A stretch of 64,000 bases of DNA. Source: Metapseudomonas sp043392685. Its GTDB lineage: Bacteria; Pseudomonadota; Gammaproteobacteria; Pseudomonadales; Pseudomonadaceae. Positions within the stretch are counted from its first letter, which is position 1. Each line of letters starts with the position of its first letter. The stretch is from assembly GCA_043392685.1 (NCBI GenBank), contig JBHZGM010000001.1; one strand, given 5' to 3'. The notes under the pieces were generated by a model that worked only from the letters and a program-made list of their open reading frames with translations, had not been told where the DNA came from and searched no databases. This document shows positions 33,863 to 41,635 of the stretch, one piece after another. Both the position numbers and the translations under genes were made by a program.

Positions 33863-34830
33863 GTGCCGTATTGACCGCCCGCGACCTGCACCGCCACTAC
33901 GAAGTCTCCCGTGGCCTGTTCAAGCCCCACGCCCTGGTACGCGCCCTCAATGGCGTGTCCTTCGAACTGGCAGCCGGCCGCACCCTCGCCGTGGTCGGCG
34001 AGTCCGGCTGCGGCAAGTCCACCCTCGCCCGCGCCCTGACCCTGATCGAGGAACCCTCCTCCGGCTCCCTGCAGATCGCCGGCCGCGAAGTGGCGGGCGC
34101 CAGCAAGGAAGACCGCAAGCAACTGCGCCGTGACGTGCAGATGGTGTTCCAGAACCCCTACGCCTCGCTCAATCCGCGGCAGAAGGTGGGCGACCAGCTG
34201 GCCGAACCGCTGCTGATCAACACCGGCCTGTCCCGTGCCGAGCGCCGCGAACAGGTGCAGGCGATGATGCAGCAGGTGGGCCTGCGCCCCGAGCATTACC
34301 AGCGTTATCCGCACATGTTCTCCGGCGGCCAGCGCCAGCGCATCGCCCTGGCCCGCGCCATGATGCTCAACCCCAAGGTACTGGTGGCGGATGAGCCCAC
34401 CTCGGCCCTCGACGTGTCGATCCAGGCCCAGGTGCTCAACCTCTTCATGGACCTGCAGGAGCGCTACAACACCGGCTACGTGTTCATCTCCCACAACCTG
34501 GCCGTGGTGCGCCACGTGTCCAACGATGTGCTGGTGATGTACCTCGGCCGCCCGGTGGAAATGGGCCCCAGCGAACTGATCTACGAGCGTCCGCTGCATC
34601 CCTATACCAAGGCCCTGCTCTCGGCCACGCCGGCCATCCACCCGGACCCGGCCAAGCCGAAGATCAAGATCGCCGGCGAACTGCCCAATCCCCTCGACCC
34701 GCCGCCCGGTTGCGCCTTCCATAAGCGCTGCCCCTACGCCACCGAGCGCTGCAGGGTGGAAGTACCGGAACTGCGCCTGCTCGACGCCCGCCAAGTGGCC
34801 TGCCACAACGTGGAAACCATCAACGGCTGA
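33859..34830 (+). CDS. dppF: Dipeptide ABC transporter ATPase DppF
   Basis: 323-residue ATPase, with Walker A GESGCGKST (47-55), signature FSGGQRQR and Walker B LVADEPTSALD. The C-terminal oligopeptide extension includes GCAFHKRCPYATERC, matching the Cys motif seen in DppD. It forms the ATPase heterodimer with DppD and is translationally coupled to it. It is the last gene of the operon; a ~100-bp GTGG-type element starts 27 bases later. Confidence 0.95.
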   Translation: MSAVLTARDLHRHYEVSRGLFKPHALVRALNGVSFELAAGRTLAVVGESGCGKSTLARALTLIEEPSSGSLQIAGREVAGASKEDRKQLRRDVQMVFQNPYASLNPRQKVGDQLAEPLLINTGLSRAERREQVQAMMQQVGLRPEHYQRYPHMFSGGQRQRIALARAMMLNPKVLVADEPTSALDVSIQAQVLNLFMDLQERYNTGYVFISHNLAVVRHVSNDVLVMYLGRPVEMGPSELIYERPLHPYTKALLSATPAIHPDPAKPKIKIAGELPNPLDPPPGCAFHKRCPYATERCRVEVPELRLLDARQVACHNVETING

Positions 34831-34856
34831 AACTCGACAGGGAACGACCCGCTTCA

Positions 34857-34955
34857 TTGTGGAGCGAATTCATTCGCTGAGGGGCGCGCAGCGGCCCCAT
34901 TCCGCATTGCCGGGCAGGCCGTTGGCCTGCTTCGCGAATGAATTCGCCCCCACAA
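34857..34955. repeat. GTGG-type REP doublet element, copy 2
   Basis: ~99 bp with ends GTGGAGCGAATTCATTCGC and GCGAATGAATTCGCCCCCAC. Inner hairpin 1 is GGGGC-GC-GCA-GC-GGCCCC (nearly paired); hairpin 2 is GCAGGCC-GTT-GGCCTGC (perfect). Located between dppF and the LysE-family gene, 3' to both. Confidence 0.9.
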
Positions 34956-34971
34956 GGAAAAGCACCCGGGA

Positions 34972-35589
34972 TCACAGCTCCCGCAACACCGCCAGCCTCA
35001 CCCCGAACCCCACCAGCACCCCACCGAACAGCCACTGCTGCACCCGCTGCACCAGCGGCCGGCGTCCCAGCCAGTGACCCAGCCCTTGTCCCGTCAGCGC
35101 ATAGAGCGAATCGAAGGCCAGCCCCACCGCGACCAGAACGGCCCCCAGCAGGGCGAACTGCAACCCCAGAGGGACGGTGTCCGGGCTGACGAATTGCGGC
35201 AGCAGCACGGAGCAGAACACCAGCGCCTTGGGGTTCAGCAGGTTGGTCAGCAGGCCACGGCGCAAGGCCTGCCCGTAGGCCCTCGAAAGCTGGCGCCCGG
35301 CATCCATCCGCAATGCCGACGCCTCTGCCTGGAACAGCTTCAGGCCCAGCCAGAGCAGGTAAGCGGCACCCGCCAGGCGAACGACATCGAAGGTCCAGGG
35401 CGCGGTCTTGAACAGTACCGCCAGGCCGAGACCGGCCAGCGCCACGTGGCAGCCACGCGCCAGCGCCAGCCCGAGCGCGGTTGCCAGGGCCATGGCGCGC
35501 CCCTGGCGGGCGCCGGTTTGCAGCAGGAGGATCATGTCGGGTCCGGGCAGCAGGTAGACCACCGCCAGGGCGATCAGGAAAGCGCTCAT
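34972..35589 (-). CDS. LysE/RhtB family amino-acid exporter
   Basis: 205-residue membrane protein with about six helices. The N-terminus has the family signature LLPGPDMILLLQTGARQG, and LTNLLNPKALVFCSVLLPQF is the second typical segment. Members export basic amino acids, threonine, homoserine or related metabolites; the substrate is unknown here. It is divergent from an Lrp/AsnC regulator, the usual arrangement in which the regulator senses the exported amino acid. Confidence 0.9.
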   Translation of the reverse strand: MSAFLIALAVVYLLPGPDMILLLQTGARQGRAMALATALGLALARGCHVALAGLGLAVLFKTAPWTFDVVRLAGAAYLLWLGLKLFQAEASALRMDAGRQLSRAYGQALRRGLLTNLLNPKALVFCSVLLPQFVSPDTVPLGLQFALLGAVLVAVGLAFDSLYALTGQGLGHWLGRRPLVQRVQQWLFGGVLVGFGVRLAVLREL

Positions 35590-35674
35590 GTCGTCCGCTC
35601 CGAAGCAGCCTGTGGAGCGAAGATTCTAGGGCCGAAGGTCAGGGCAGGTGCTTGCGTATTTTACTGACCCTGCC

Positions 35675-35702
35675 ATGATAAATGGCATTTTATGCCAATC
35701 AT
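35675..35702. promoter_or_regulatory. Candidate Lrp/AsnC operator between LysE gene and its regulator
   Basis: TGGCA-TTTTA-TGCCA (35683-35697) is a perfect spaced inverted repeat in an AT-rich patch, with outer ATGAT and ATCAT also complementary but asymmetrically placed. It lies 22-49 bases before the regulator start, within the divergent promoter region. The role as AsnC-type operator is inferred from position. Confidence 0.55.
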
Positions 35703-35723
35703 ACACAGATAAACTGATTAATC

Positions 35724-36206
35724 ATGCCAAAACTTAAACTCGACTCCCTGGACTATCGAATCCTCGGGGCCCTGCAGCGTGATGGCCGCCTGACCAATGT
35801 GCAGCTGGCCAACGAGATCGGCCTCTCAGCCTCCCCCTGCCTGCGCCGGGTGCGGCTGCTGGAAGAAGCCGGGGTGATTCGCGGCTATCACGCCAGCCTG
35901 GACCGTGACCAGGTCGGGCTGGGCCTGACGGTATTCGTGGGGATCAAGGTGGAGCGCCATCACCAGGAACAGGCCGACGCTTTCCGCGAAGCGGTGATCA
36001 GCCTGCCGGAAGTGATCTCCGCGCATCTGGTCTCAGGCGAAGCGGATTTCCTGCTGCAAGTGGTGGTACCGGACCTGCGCGCCTACGAGCACTTCCTCAC
36101 TGGCACCCTGCTCAAGCTCCCCGGCGTCAGCGATATCCGCAGCAGCTTCGCCATCCAGACGGTGAAGGCAGCCTCGCCGCTACCGCTGAACCACCTGCCG
36201 AAATAG
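35724..36206 (+). CDS. Lrp/AsnC family transcriptional regulator
   Basis: 160 residues: N-terminal winged HTH (LDSLDYRILGALQRDGRLTNVQLANEIGLS) with the conserved SPCLRRVRLLEEAGVI, then the C-terminal RAM ligand-binding domain (VISAHLVSGEADFLLQVVVPDL). Such proteins form octamers whose DNA binding depends on an amino acid. It is divergent from the LysE-family exporter and probably controls it. Confidence 0.92.
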   Translation: MPKLKLDSLDYRILGALQRDGRLTNVQLANEIGLSASPCLRRVRLLEEAGVIRGYHASLDRDQVGLGLTVFVGIKVERHHQEQADAFREAVISLPEVISAHLVSGEADFLLQVVVPDLRAYEHFLTGTLLKLPGVSDIRSSFAIQTVKAASPLPLNHLPK

Positions 36207-36232
36207 TCCCCTGCACGCTCGGACTACTTTTC

Positions 36233-36332
36233 TGTGGGGGCGAATTCATTCGCTAAGGGTTGCGCAGCAACCCCCTTTGGCTATCGAAGGGCAGTCCTGC
36301 GGACTGCTTCGCGAATGAATTCGCCCCCACAA
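36233..36332. repeat. GTGG-type REP doublet element, copy 3
   Basis: ~100 bp and the best preserved copy. Ends are GTGGGGGCGAATTCATTCGC and GCGAATGAATTCGCCCCCAC, each itself palindromic. Inner hairpin 1 is GGGTTGC-GCA-GCAACCC and hairpin 2 is GCAGTCC-TGC-GGACTGC, both perfect. Located between the convergent AsnC regulator and pxpC. Confidence 0.92.
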
Positions 36333-36349
36333 GCACGGCACAAGAAAAC

Positions 36350-37270
36350 CTACCGCCCGAAGAAGCTATAGAACTCCCGCAGCTCGGCCTGTGCGTCCTC
36401 CAGGCTCATGACGATGAAGCGCAGAATCTGGTTCGCCGGGCATTGCGCCAGGCGCCCGAGATCCAGCGGATGGACCCAGCCGAGGATGGGGTAGCCGCCC
36501 ATGGTCTGGCGGTCGGCCATGAGGATGATCGGCTGGCCGTCCGGCGGCACCTGGATGGCGCCGCTGACTACGCCCTGCGACCACTGGAGTTGCGGCGCGA
36601 CCAGGGGATCGCCCGCCAGCCGCGCGCCCATGCGGTCGGATTGCGGGCTGAGCTGCCAGGGCCTCTCGAAGAAGGCCCGCGCCTGCTCCTCGTCGAAGCT
36701 GGCCGCATCGCCGCCGAGTATCACCCGCAGCAATTGCGCCGCCTTGTAATCCGGCTGCCAGGGCCAGGGCACGCTGGCGCCCCAGGGAAATTCGCCGTCA
36801 CCACCGGCGAGCAAGTCACCCTCGGCCAAGCGCGTCCCCTCGCCATCCAGCCCGCCCAGGCCTTCGCGCAACTGACAGGCGACGCTGCCCAGCACGGGCT
36901 CGGCGCGAATCCCGCCGACCAGCGCCAGGTAGCCGCGTTGTCCGCTGCGGGCGAAGCCGATCTGCAAGCGTTGCCCGGCCTCAAGACGAAAGCGCGACCA
37001 GTTGAGGCGCAGTTCGCCATCCACGCTCAGCGGCATATCGGCACCGGTGAACGCTACCCAGAGCGCTTCCTCGGCCTCCAGCTCCACGCCGCCCAGGGCG
37101 ATTTCCAGCACTGCGCAATGGCGCGGATTGCCCAGCAAGCGGTTGGCCCAGGCCGCCGCCTGCGGGTCCATGGGACCGGCCGGCGACACGCCCAGGTGCT
37201 GCCAGCCGAAACGGCCAGCGTCCTGCAGCAGGCTCAGCGGGCCGGGCTTGATCACCCGCAGGCCGCTCAT
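36350..37270 (-). CDS. pxpC: 5-oxoprolinase subunit PxpC
   Basis: 306-residue biotin-dependent-carboxylase-like subunit (KipA/PxpC family), opening with LRVIKPGPLSLLQDAGRFGWQHLGVSPAGPMD. With PxpA and PxpB it hydrolyses 5-oxoproline (pyroglutamate) to glutamate with ATP, removing a spontaneous metabolic by-product. Start overlaps the pxpB stop by 4 bases. Last gene of the pxpABC operon. Confidence 0.93.
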   Translation of the reverse strand: MSGLRVIKPGPLSLLQDAGRFGWQHLGVSPAGPMDPQAAAWANRLLGNPRHCAVLEIALGGVELEAEEALWVAFTGADMPLSVDGELRLNWSRFRLEAGQRLQIGFARSGQRGYLALVGGIRAEPVLGSVACQLREGLGGLDGEGTRLAEGDLLAGGDGEFPWGASVPWPWQPDYKAAQLLRVILGGDAASFDEEQARAFFERPWQLSPQSDRMGARLAGDPLVAPQLQWSQGVVSGAIQVPPDGQPIILMADRQTMGGYPILGWVHPLDLGRLAQCPANQILRFIVMSLEDAQAELREFYSFFGR

Positions 37271-37944
37271 GCCTCGCCGCCCTCGGCGCGGTAGCGGGCT
37301 TCGTCGATGGCGAAGAATCGCACGCGGTCGCCCAGCTCCAGCGGACAGGGTGGCTCACGGCGGGCGTCGAAGAGTCGCCAGGGGCACAGCCCGAGCAGGT
37401 GCCAGCCCCCCGGGGAGGCCTGTGGATAAATGGCCGTCTGCCGTTCGGCAATGGCCAGGCTGCCCGCCGGCACACGGATGCGCGGGCGGCTGCGTCGTGG
37501 CAGGGCCAGACGCGGGTCAAGACCGCCCAGGTAGGCGAAACCGGGGGAAAAGCCGATGGCACCGACCCGGTATTCGGCACTGCTGTGGATGTCCACCAGC
37601 TCAGCGACCGACAGGCTGCAGGACTCGGCCACCCAGGCGAGGTCCTCGCCGCAGTACCAGATGGGAATCTCATGCAGACGGCCGGCCCTCGCTGCAGCCC
37701 CCTCCGCCAACCAGGCTTCCAGCATGGGCTCGATGTGCCGCACCAGGGCTTGATGGTCGGTGCGGGTGATGTCGTAGTGCAGCAGCAAGGTGGTCCAGCC
37801 GGGCACCAGGTCGAGCAGCAGGTGGCCCAGATGCTGGCGCAGGGTCGCGGCCAGCACGGCGATGCGTTCCGGCAAGCGGGCGTCCGGCTCATCGGCCAGA
37901 ACCAGCAGCAGGGCTTCAGCGCCAGCGGGCTCGAGGCGGATCAT
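37267..37944 (-). CDS. pxpB: 5-oxoprolinase subunit PxpB
   Basis: 225-residue KipI/PxpB-family subunit, homologous to allophanate hydrolase subunit 1. The segment VGAIGFSPGFAYLGGLDPRLALPRR is diagnostic. Joined by 4-base overlaps to pxpA (upstream) and pxpC (downstream), so the three subunits are translationally coupled. Function with PxpA/PxpC as above. Confidence 0.93.
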   Translation of the reverse strand: MIRLEPAGAEALLLVLADEPDARLPERIAVLAATLRQHLGHLLLDLVPGWTTLLLHYDITRTDHQALVRHIEPMLEAWLAEGAAARAGRLHEIPIWYCGEDLAWVAESCSLSVAELVDIHSSAEYRVGAIGFSPGFAYLGGLDPRLALPRRSRPRIRVPAGSLAIAERQTAIYPQASPGGWHLLGLCPWRLFDARREPPCPLELGDRVRFFAIDEARYRAEGGEA

Positions 37945-38687
37945 AAGGCGTCCAGCTTGCCTCGCAGACGACGCAGCACGGCCAGGGATTCCGGGTTGTC
38001 GCCATGCACGCAGAGGCTGTCGGCGGTAAGCCGCAGCGGCTTGCCGTCGATGTCCGGGAAGGGCTCGCCGGCGGCAATGGACAGGGCCTGGTCGAGGATG
38101 CGCTCGGGGTCGTGGTGCACGGCACCGGCCAGGCGCCGGGGTGCCAGCTGGCCGTCGGACAGGTAGGCGCGATCGGCGAAGGCCTCGAACATCAGCGGCA
38201 CATCGGCCGCGTCGGCCAGTTGCAGCTCACGGCTGTTGTCGGCCAGCGCCAGCACCATCAACGGCAGCCCCTTGCGGTAACTGCCGCAGGCATCGAGCAC
38301 CGCGGCGAGCAGGGCATCATCGCGCACCAGGTCGTTGTACAGGGCGCCGTGGGGTTTGACGTAGGCCACCTGGGTGCCGACGACGCGGCAGAAGGCTTCC
38401 AGCGCGCCGATCTGATAGAGCACCAGGGCGCGAACCTCGTCCGGCGAGCAGGCCATGTGGCGCCTGCCGAAACCGGCAAGGTCCGGATACGCCGGATGGG
38501 CACCGATGCGCACGCCGTGGCGCAGCGCCAGTTCGACAGTGCGTTGCATGGTCAGGGGATCGGCGGCATGGAAACCGCAGGCGAGGTTCGCCTGGTCCAC
38601 CAGCGGCATGGCGTGTTCGTCGTTGCCCATGCGCCAGGCGCCGAAGCTTTCCCCCATGTCGCAGTTCAGCAGGATTCGTCTGTTCAT
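37941..38687 (-). CDS. pxpA: 5-oxoprolinase subunit PxpA
   Basis: 248-residue LamB/YcsF-family subunit. It begins MNRRILLNCDMGESFGAWRMG with the family's conserved NCDMGE, then ANLACGFHAADPLTM and VKPHGALYNDL. It is the first gene of pxpABC. The ATG at 38687 is chosen because the open frame upstream runs through repeat sequence and does not resemble the family. Confidence 0.93.
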   Translation of the reverse strand: MNRRILLNCDMGESFGAWRMGNDEHAMPLVDQANLACGFHAADPLTMQRTVELALRHGVRIGAHPAYPDLAGFGRRHMACSPDEVRALVLYQIGALEAFCRVVGTQVAYVKPHGALYNDLVRDDALLAAVLDACGSYRKGLPLMVLALADNSRELQLADAADVPLMFEAFADRAYLSDGQLAPRRLAGAVHHDPERILDQALSIAAGEPFPDIDGKPLRLTADSLCVHGDNPESLAVLRRLRGKLDAL

Positions 38688-38750
38688 GAAGCGGATTATG
38701 GCTAAAAGCCGGCGCTCTGGCTGGGAACAATTCATTCGCCGTGAAAAGCG

Positions 38751-38772
38751 CCCTCTCCCTTCTGGGAGAGGG
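38751..38772. repeat. CCCTCTCCC hairpin repeat near pxpA
   Basis: CCCTCTCCC-TTCT-GGGAGAGGG, third copy of the stem seen at 16834 and 26738 with a different loop. It lies upstream of pxpA, 3' of the piuB terminator on the minus strand. Confidence 0.75.
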
Positions 38773-38807
38773 TGCTGCGGGCGAATCACCAGACCTTTCG
38801 CCTGCGC

Positions 38808-38838
38808 AAAAAAACCGCCCCGCGCTGGGCGGGGCGAA
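38808..38838 (-). terminator. Rho-independent terminator after piuB
   Basis: On the minus strand CGCCCCGC-CCAGC-GCGGGGCG is followed by GTTTTTTT, about 45 bases past the piuB stop. Strong stem and T-run; it isolates piuB from pxpA. Confidence 0.88.
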
Positions 38839-38881
38839 GGTTCCCCAGGAGCAGGGATCACTCGGTCAGGCGCTGACGCCG

Positions 38882-41455
38882 TCAGTACACGTCGCGGCGG
38901 TAGCGGCCATCGTCATTCAGTTGCTGCAGCGCTGCATCGCCCAGAATCTCGCGCAGGGCGAGGTCGACGCCTTCGGCCATGCCCTGCAGGCTGCCGCAGA
39001 CGTAGATCACCGCGCCCTCGGCCAGCCAGGCGCGCAGCTCGTCGGCGGCCTCGCGCAGACGGTCCTGCACATAGACCTTCTCGGCCTGGTCGCGGGAGAA
39101 AGCCAGGTCCAGGCGCTGCAGTTCGCCCCGGGCCAGCCAGCCCTGCAGCTCATCGCGGCAATAGAAGTCATGGGCCTGGTTGCGCTCGCCGAACAGCAGC
39201 CAGTTGCGGTTGCGGCCAGCGGCGATGGCGGCCCTGAGCAGGCTGCGCAAACCGGCAAGTCCAGTGCCGTTGCCAATGAAGATCAGCGGGCGGTCTTCCT
39301 CGATCAGATGGAAACGACTGTTGCGGCGCAGACGCAGGGGCACGGCGGCACCGACCGACAGGTAATGGGTCAGCCAGCCGGAAGCGATGCCCAGGGTGCC
39401 GTCGGCATGCTGTTCCTGGCGCACGATCAGCTCCAGCGCGCCGTCGCTGGCCAGGGAAGCGATGGAGTACTGGCGCACCGACAGGCCGATCAGTGCCTGC
39501 ACCAGCGCTTGCGGCTGCAGGCCAACCAGATGCTCGAACGAACTCGGCAGCAGGCGCCCCGCCAGCGCCTGGCGCAGCGGCTGGCGCTGGCCGTCCAGTT
39601 CGACCTGGGCATTGCCGTCTAAGTGGTGCCTGGCCAGCCACGCGTCGACGACCGGCTCGGCCTGGCTCGGCAGGATTTCCACCAGATCGCCAGCCTGCCA
39701 GTCCAGCTGGCTGCCGGCCGGGGCGCGCAGGCGCAGGAGCCAGGTGGATTCGCCCTGGCTGCCCGGGTTGAGGTGCTCGCGGCCCTCCAGCGTCCAGCTC
39801 TCGAAAGCCGGGCCGTTCCAGGGGGTCAGCATGGCGCCGCCGGAAATCTGCGCCAGTTGCTGCTGCCATTGCTGCAGGGCGCCGCGGTCGCCATTGTCCA
39901 CTTCCACCGGATCGAACAGCTGGCTCGCGCCCTGCCCTTTCAACCAGCTCTGCAGGCGGCGGCCGAAACCGCAGAAATGCTCGTATTGACGATCACCCAG
40001 GGCGAGTACGGCAAAGCGCAGGCCGGCGAGCTGGGAAGCCTGTCCCAGCACCTTGCGCTCGAAGCCGCGGGCGTTATCCGGCGCCTCGCCGTCGCCGAAG
40101 GTGCTGACCACGAAGAGTGCGTTGCGGGCTTTGGCCAGGGTGCCGCCATCCAGCGAGGCCAGGGGTTCGACGCGCACCGGCAGGCCGGCGGCCTGGAGCT
40201 GGCCGGCGCTCTGCCAGGCCAGTTGCTCGGCCAGGCCGCTCTGGCTGGCGAAGCCGATCAGCCAGGAACCCTCGCCGCTGCTCTCGGCCAGGCCGCCACG
40301 GGCGGCCCGGGCCGCGCGCTTCTTGCGCCGACGGTCGAGGTAGAGCAGCCAGCCGGTAATGAAGAACAGCGGCATGGCCAGGCTCGCCAGCATCACCAGG
40401 ATGCGCCCCGCCAGGCCGAAGTACTCGCCCACGTGCAGCGCATAGATGCTGGCCAGCAGTTGCGCCTTGAAGCTCTTGTCGGTGTAGAGGCTGCTGCGGG
40501 CGACCTTGCCGGTGGCCGGATCGAGGACGATCTGGTTCAGCGCGCGCGGGTGCGCGGCGTCTTCCAGCAGGTAGAACACCTGGGCCGGCTGGCCACCCAC
40601 CGGGGGCAGACGCAGGTTGTAGGCACTCAGGGTCGGCCCGGCGGTTTCGCGGATGCTCTTCCAGACGGCGTCGTAGTCCACCACCAGCGGCGGACCGGAA
40701 GGCGCCTGCATGCCAGGGCGGCCACGGCCCTCACCGCGGCCTTCGCCACGGCGCTCGCCCGGCTTGCCCTGCTGGCCGGCGGGGGCGTCGGAGAGCAGGC
40801 GGTTGAGGCCTTCGCGGTACCACTCGTAGGACCAGAACAGGCCGGTGAGCGCGGCCAGGAGATAGAACAGCAGGCACCAGGTGCCGGCGACGGCATGCAG
40901 GTCCCAGTTGAAGCTGCGGCCCTTGCGTGACCAGTCGAGGGTCAGCCAGGCACGCCAGCTGCCGGCCTTGCGCGGCCAGCGCAGATACAGGCCGGAGAGG
41001 CAGAAGAAGATCAGGATCAGGGTACAGGCGGCGGTGATCTGCTTGCCGAACTCGCCCATGGCGAGAAAGCGGTGCAGTTGCAGCATCAGGCCGAAGAACT
41101 TCTGGCCCACCGGATCGCCCAGCAGTTCGCCGGTGTAGGGGTCGAAGTAGCGCATCGGGCCGCGGCGCTCGCCCGGCGGCGGCGTGAAGAAGACACGGGC
41201 AGCCTGGTCGCCGCTGGTTCCGACCCAGAGGCCGGACACCTTCTTGCCTTCCGCCGCTTCGATCTTGCTCACCAGCTCGGCAGGCGGCAGCACACCGCTG
41301 TCCTGCACCCGGACCGTCAGGGTCTCGGGGTTGAGCAGGCGGAGGATTTCCTCCTGGAAGCTGTAGGCGGCCCCGGTGATGCCCATCAGGGCGAGTACCA
41401 GCCCGGCACTGATTCCGAACAGCCAGTGCAGCTGGAACAGGGTCTTCTTCAACAC
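38882..41455 (-). CDS. piuB: PepSY/flavodoxin/FNR ferric-siderophore reductase PiuB
   Basis: 857-residue inner-membrane flavoprotein. Residues 1-~380 are a PepSY-type membrane domain with N-terminal LHWLFGISAGLVLALMGITG and further helices; ~395-527 is a flavodoxin domain (FVVSTFGDGEAPDNA); ~560-857 is a ferredoxin-NADP reductase domain (FAD motif RQYSIAS, nucleotide site FIGNGTGLAG, YVCGSLQGMAEGV). It should pass electrons from NADPH to periplasmic ferric siderophore. The start is a GTG at 41455 preceded by GAGGGA. It follows piuA on the same strand but has its own Fur-like promoter element. Confidence 0.88.
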   Translation of the reverse strand: MLKKTLFQLHWLFGISAGLVLALMGITGAAYSFQEEILRLLNPETLTVRVQDSGVLPPAELVSKIEAAEGKKVSGLWVGTSGDQAARVFFTPPPGERRGPMRYFDPYTGELLGDPVGQKFFGLMLQLHRFLAMGEFGKQITAACTLILIFFCLSGLYLRWPRKAGSWRAWLTLDWSRKGRSFNWDLHAVAGTWCLLFYLLAALTGLFWSYEWYREGLNRLLSDAPAGQQGKPGERRGEGRGEGRGRPGMQAPSGPPLVVDYDAVWKSIRETAGPTLSAYNLRLPPVGGQPAQVFYLLEDAAHPRALNQIVLDPATGKVARSSLYTDKSFKAQLLASIYALHVGEYFGLAGRILVMLASLAMPLFFITGWLLYLDRRRKKRAARAARGGLAESSGEGSWLIGFASQSGLAEQLAWQSAGQLQAAGLPVRVEPLASLDGGTLAKARNALFVVSTFGDGEAPDNARGFERKVLGQASQLAGLRFAVLALGDRQYEHFCGFGRRLQSWLKGQGASQLFDPVEVDNGDRGALQQWQQQLAQISGGAMLTPWNGPAFESWTLEGREHLNPGSQGESTWLLRLRAPAGSQLDWQAGDLVEILPSQAEPVVDAWLARHHLDGNAQVELDGQRQPLRQALAGRLLPSSFEHLVGLQPQALVQALIGLSVRQYSIASLASDGALELIVRQEQHADGTLGIASGWLTHYLSVGAAVPLRLRRNSRFHLIEEDRPLIFIGNGTGLAGLRSLLRAAIAAGRNRNWLLFGERNQAHDFYCRDELQGWLARGELQRLDLAFSRDQAEKVYVQDRLREAADELRAWLAEGAVIYVCGSLQGMAEGVDLALREILGDAALQQLNDDGRYRRDVY

Positions 41456-41542
41456 GTGTTATCCCTCGGATACGCGCCTGGCGACGCGTCGAATCGCAGT
41501 TTCCCGGTCGGCCCAATGCCTGACCGGGAAGCGATTTTATTT

Positions 41543-41561
41543 GAGAACGGGATGCATTAAA
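41543..41561 (-). promoter_or_regulatory. Weak Fur-box-like site upstream of piuB
   Basis: On the minus strand TTTAATGCATCCCGTTCTC matches the 19-bp Fur consensus at about 10 positions. It is embedded in a GATTTTATTT...GAAC context shared with the stronger sites before piuA and the decayed receptor. Confidence 0.4.
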
Positions 41562-41597
41562 CCAGGAATCGAAGCTTTTACTTTTTATTTACAGCCG

Positions 41598-41626
41598 CGC
41601 GGGCCCTGCTCCAGTCAGGGCCCGCG
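41598..41626 (-). terminator. Strong hairpin after piuA
   Basis: CGCGGGCCCTG and CAGGGCCCGCG form a perfect 11-bp stem with a 7-base loop just past the piuA stop. Only a few scattered Ts follow on the minus strand, so termination may be partial. Confidence 0.7.
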
Positions 41627-41635
41627 TCCCGATCG

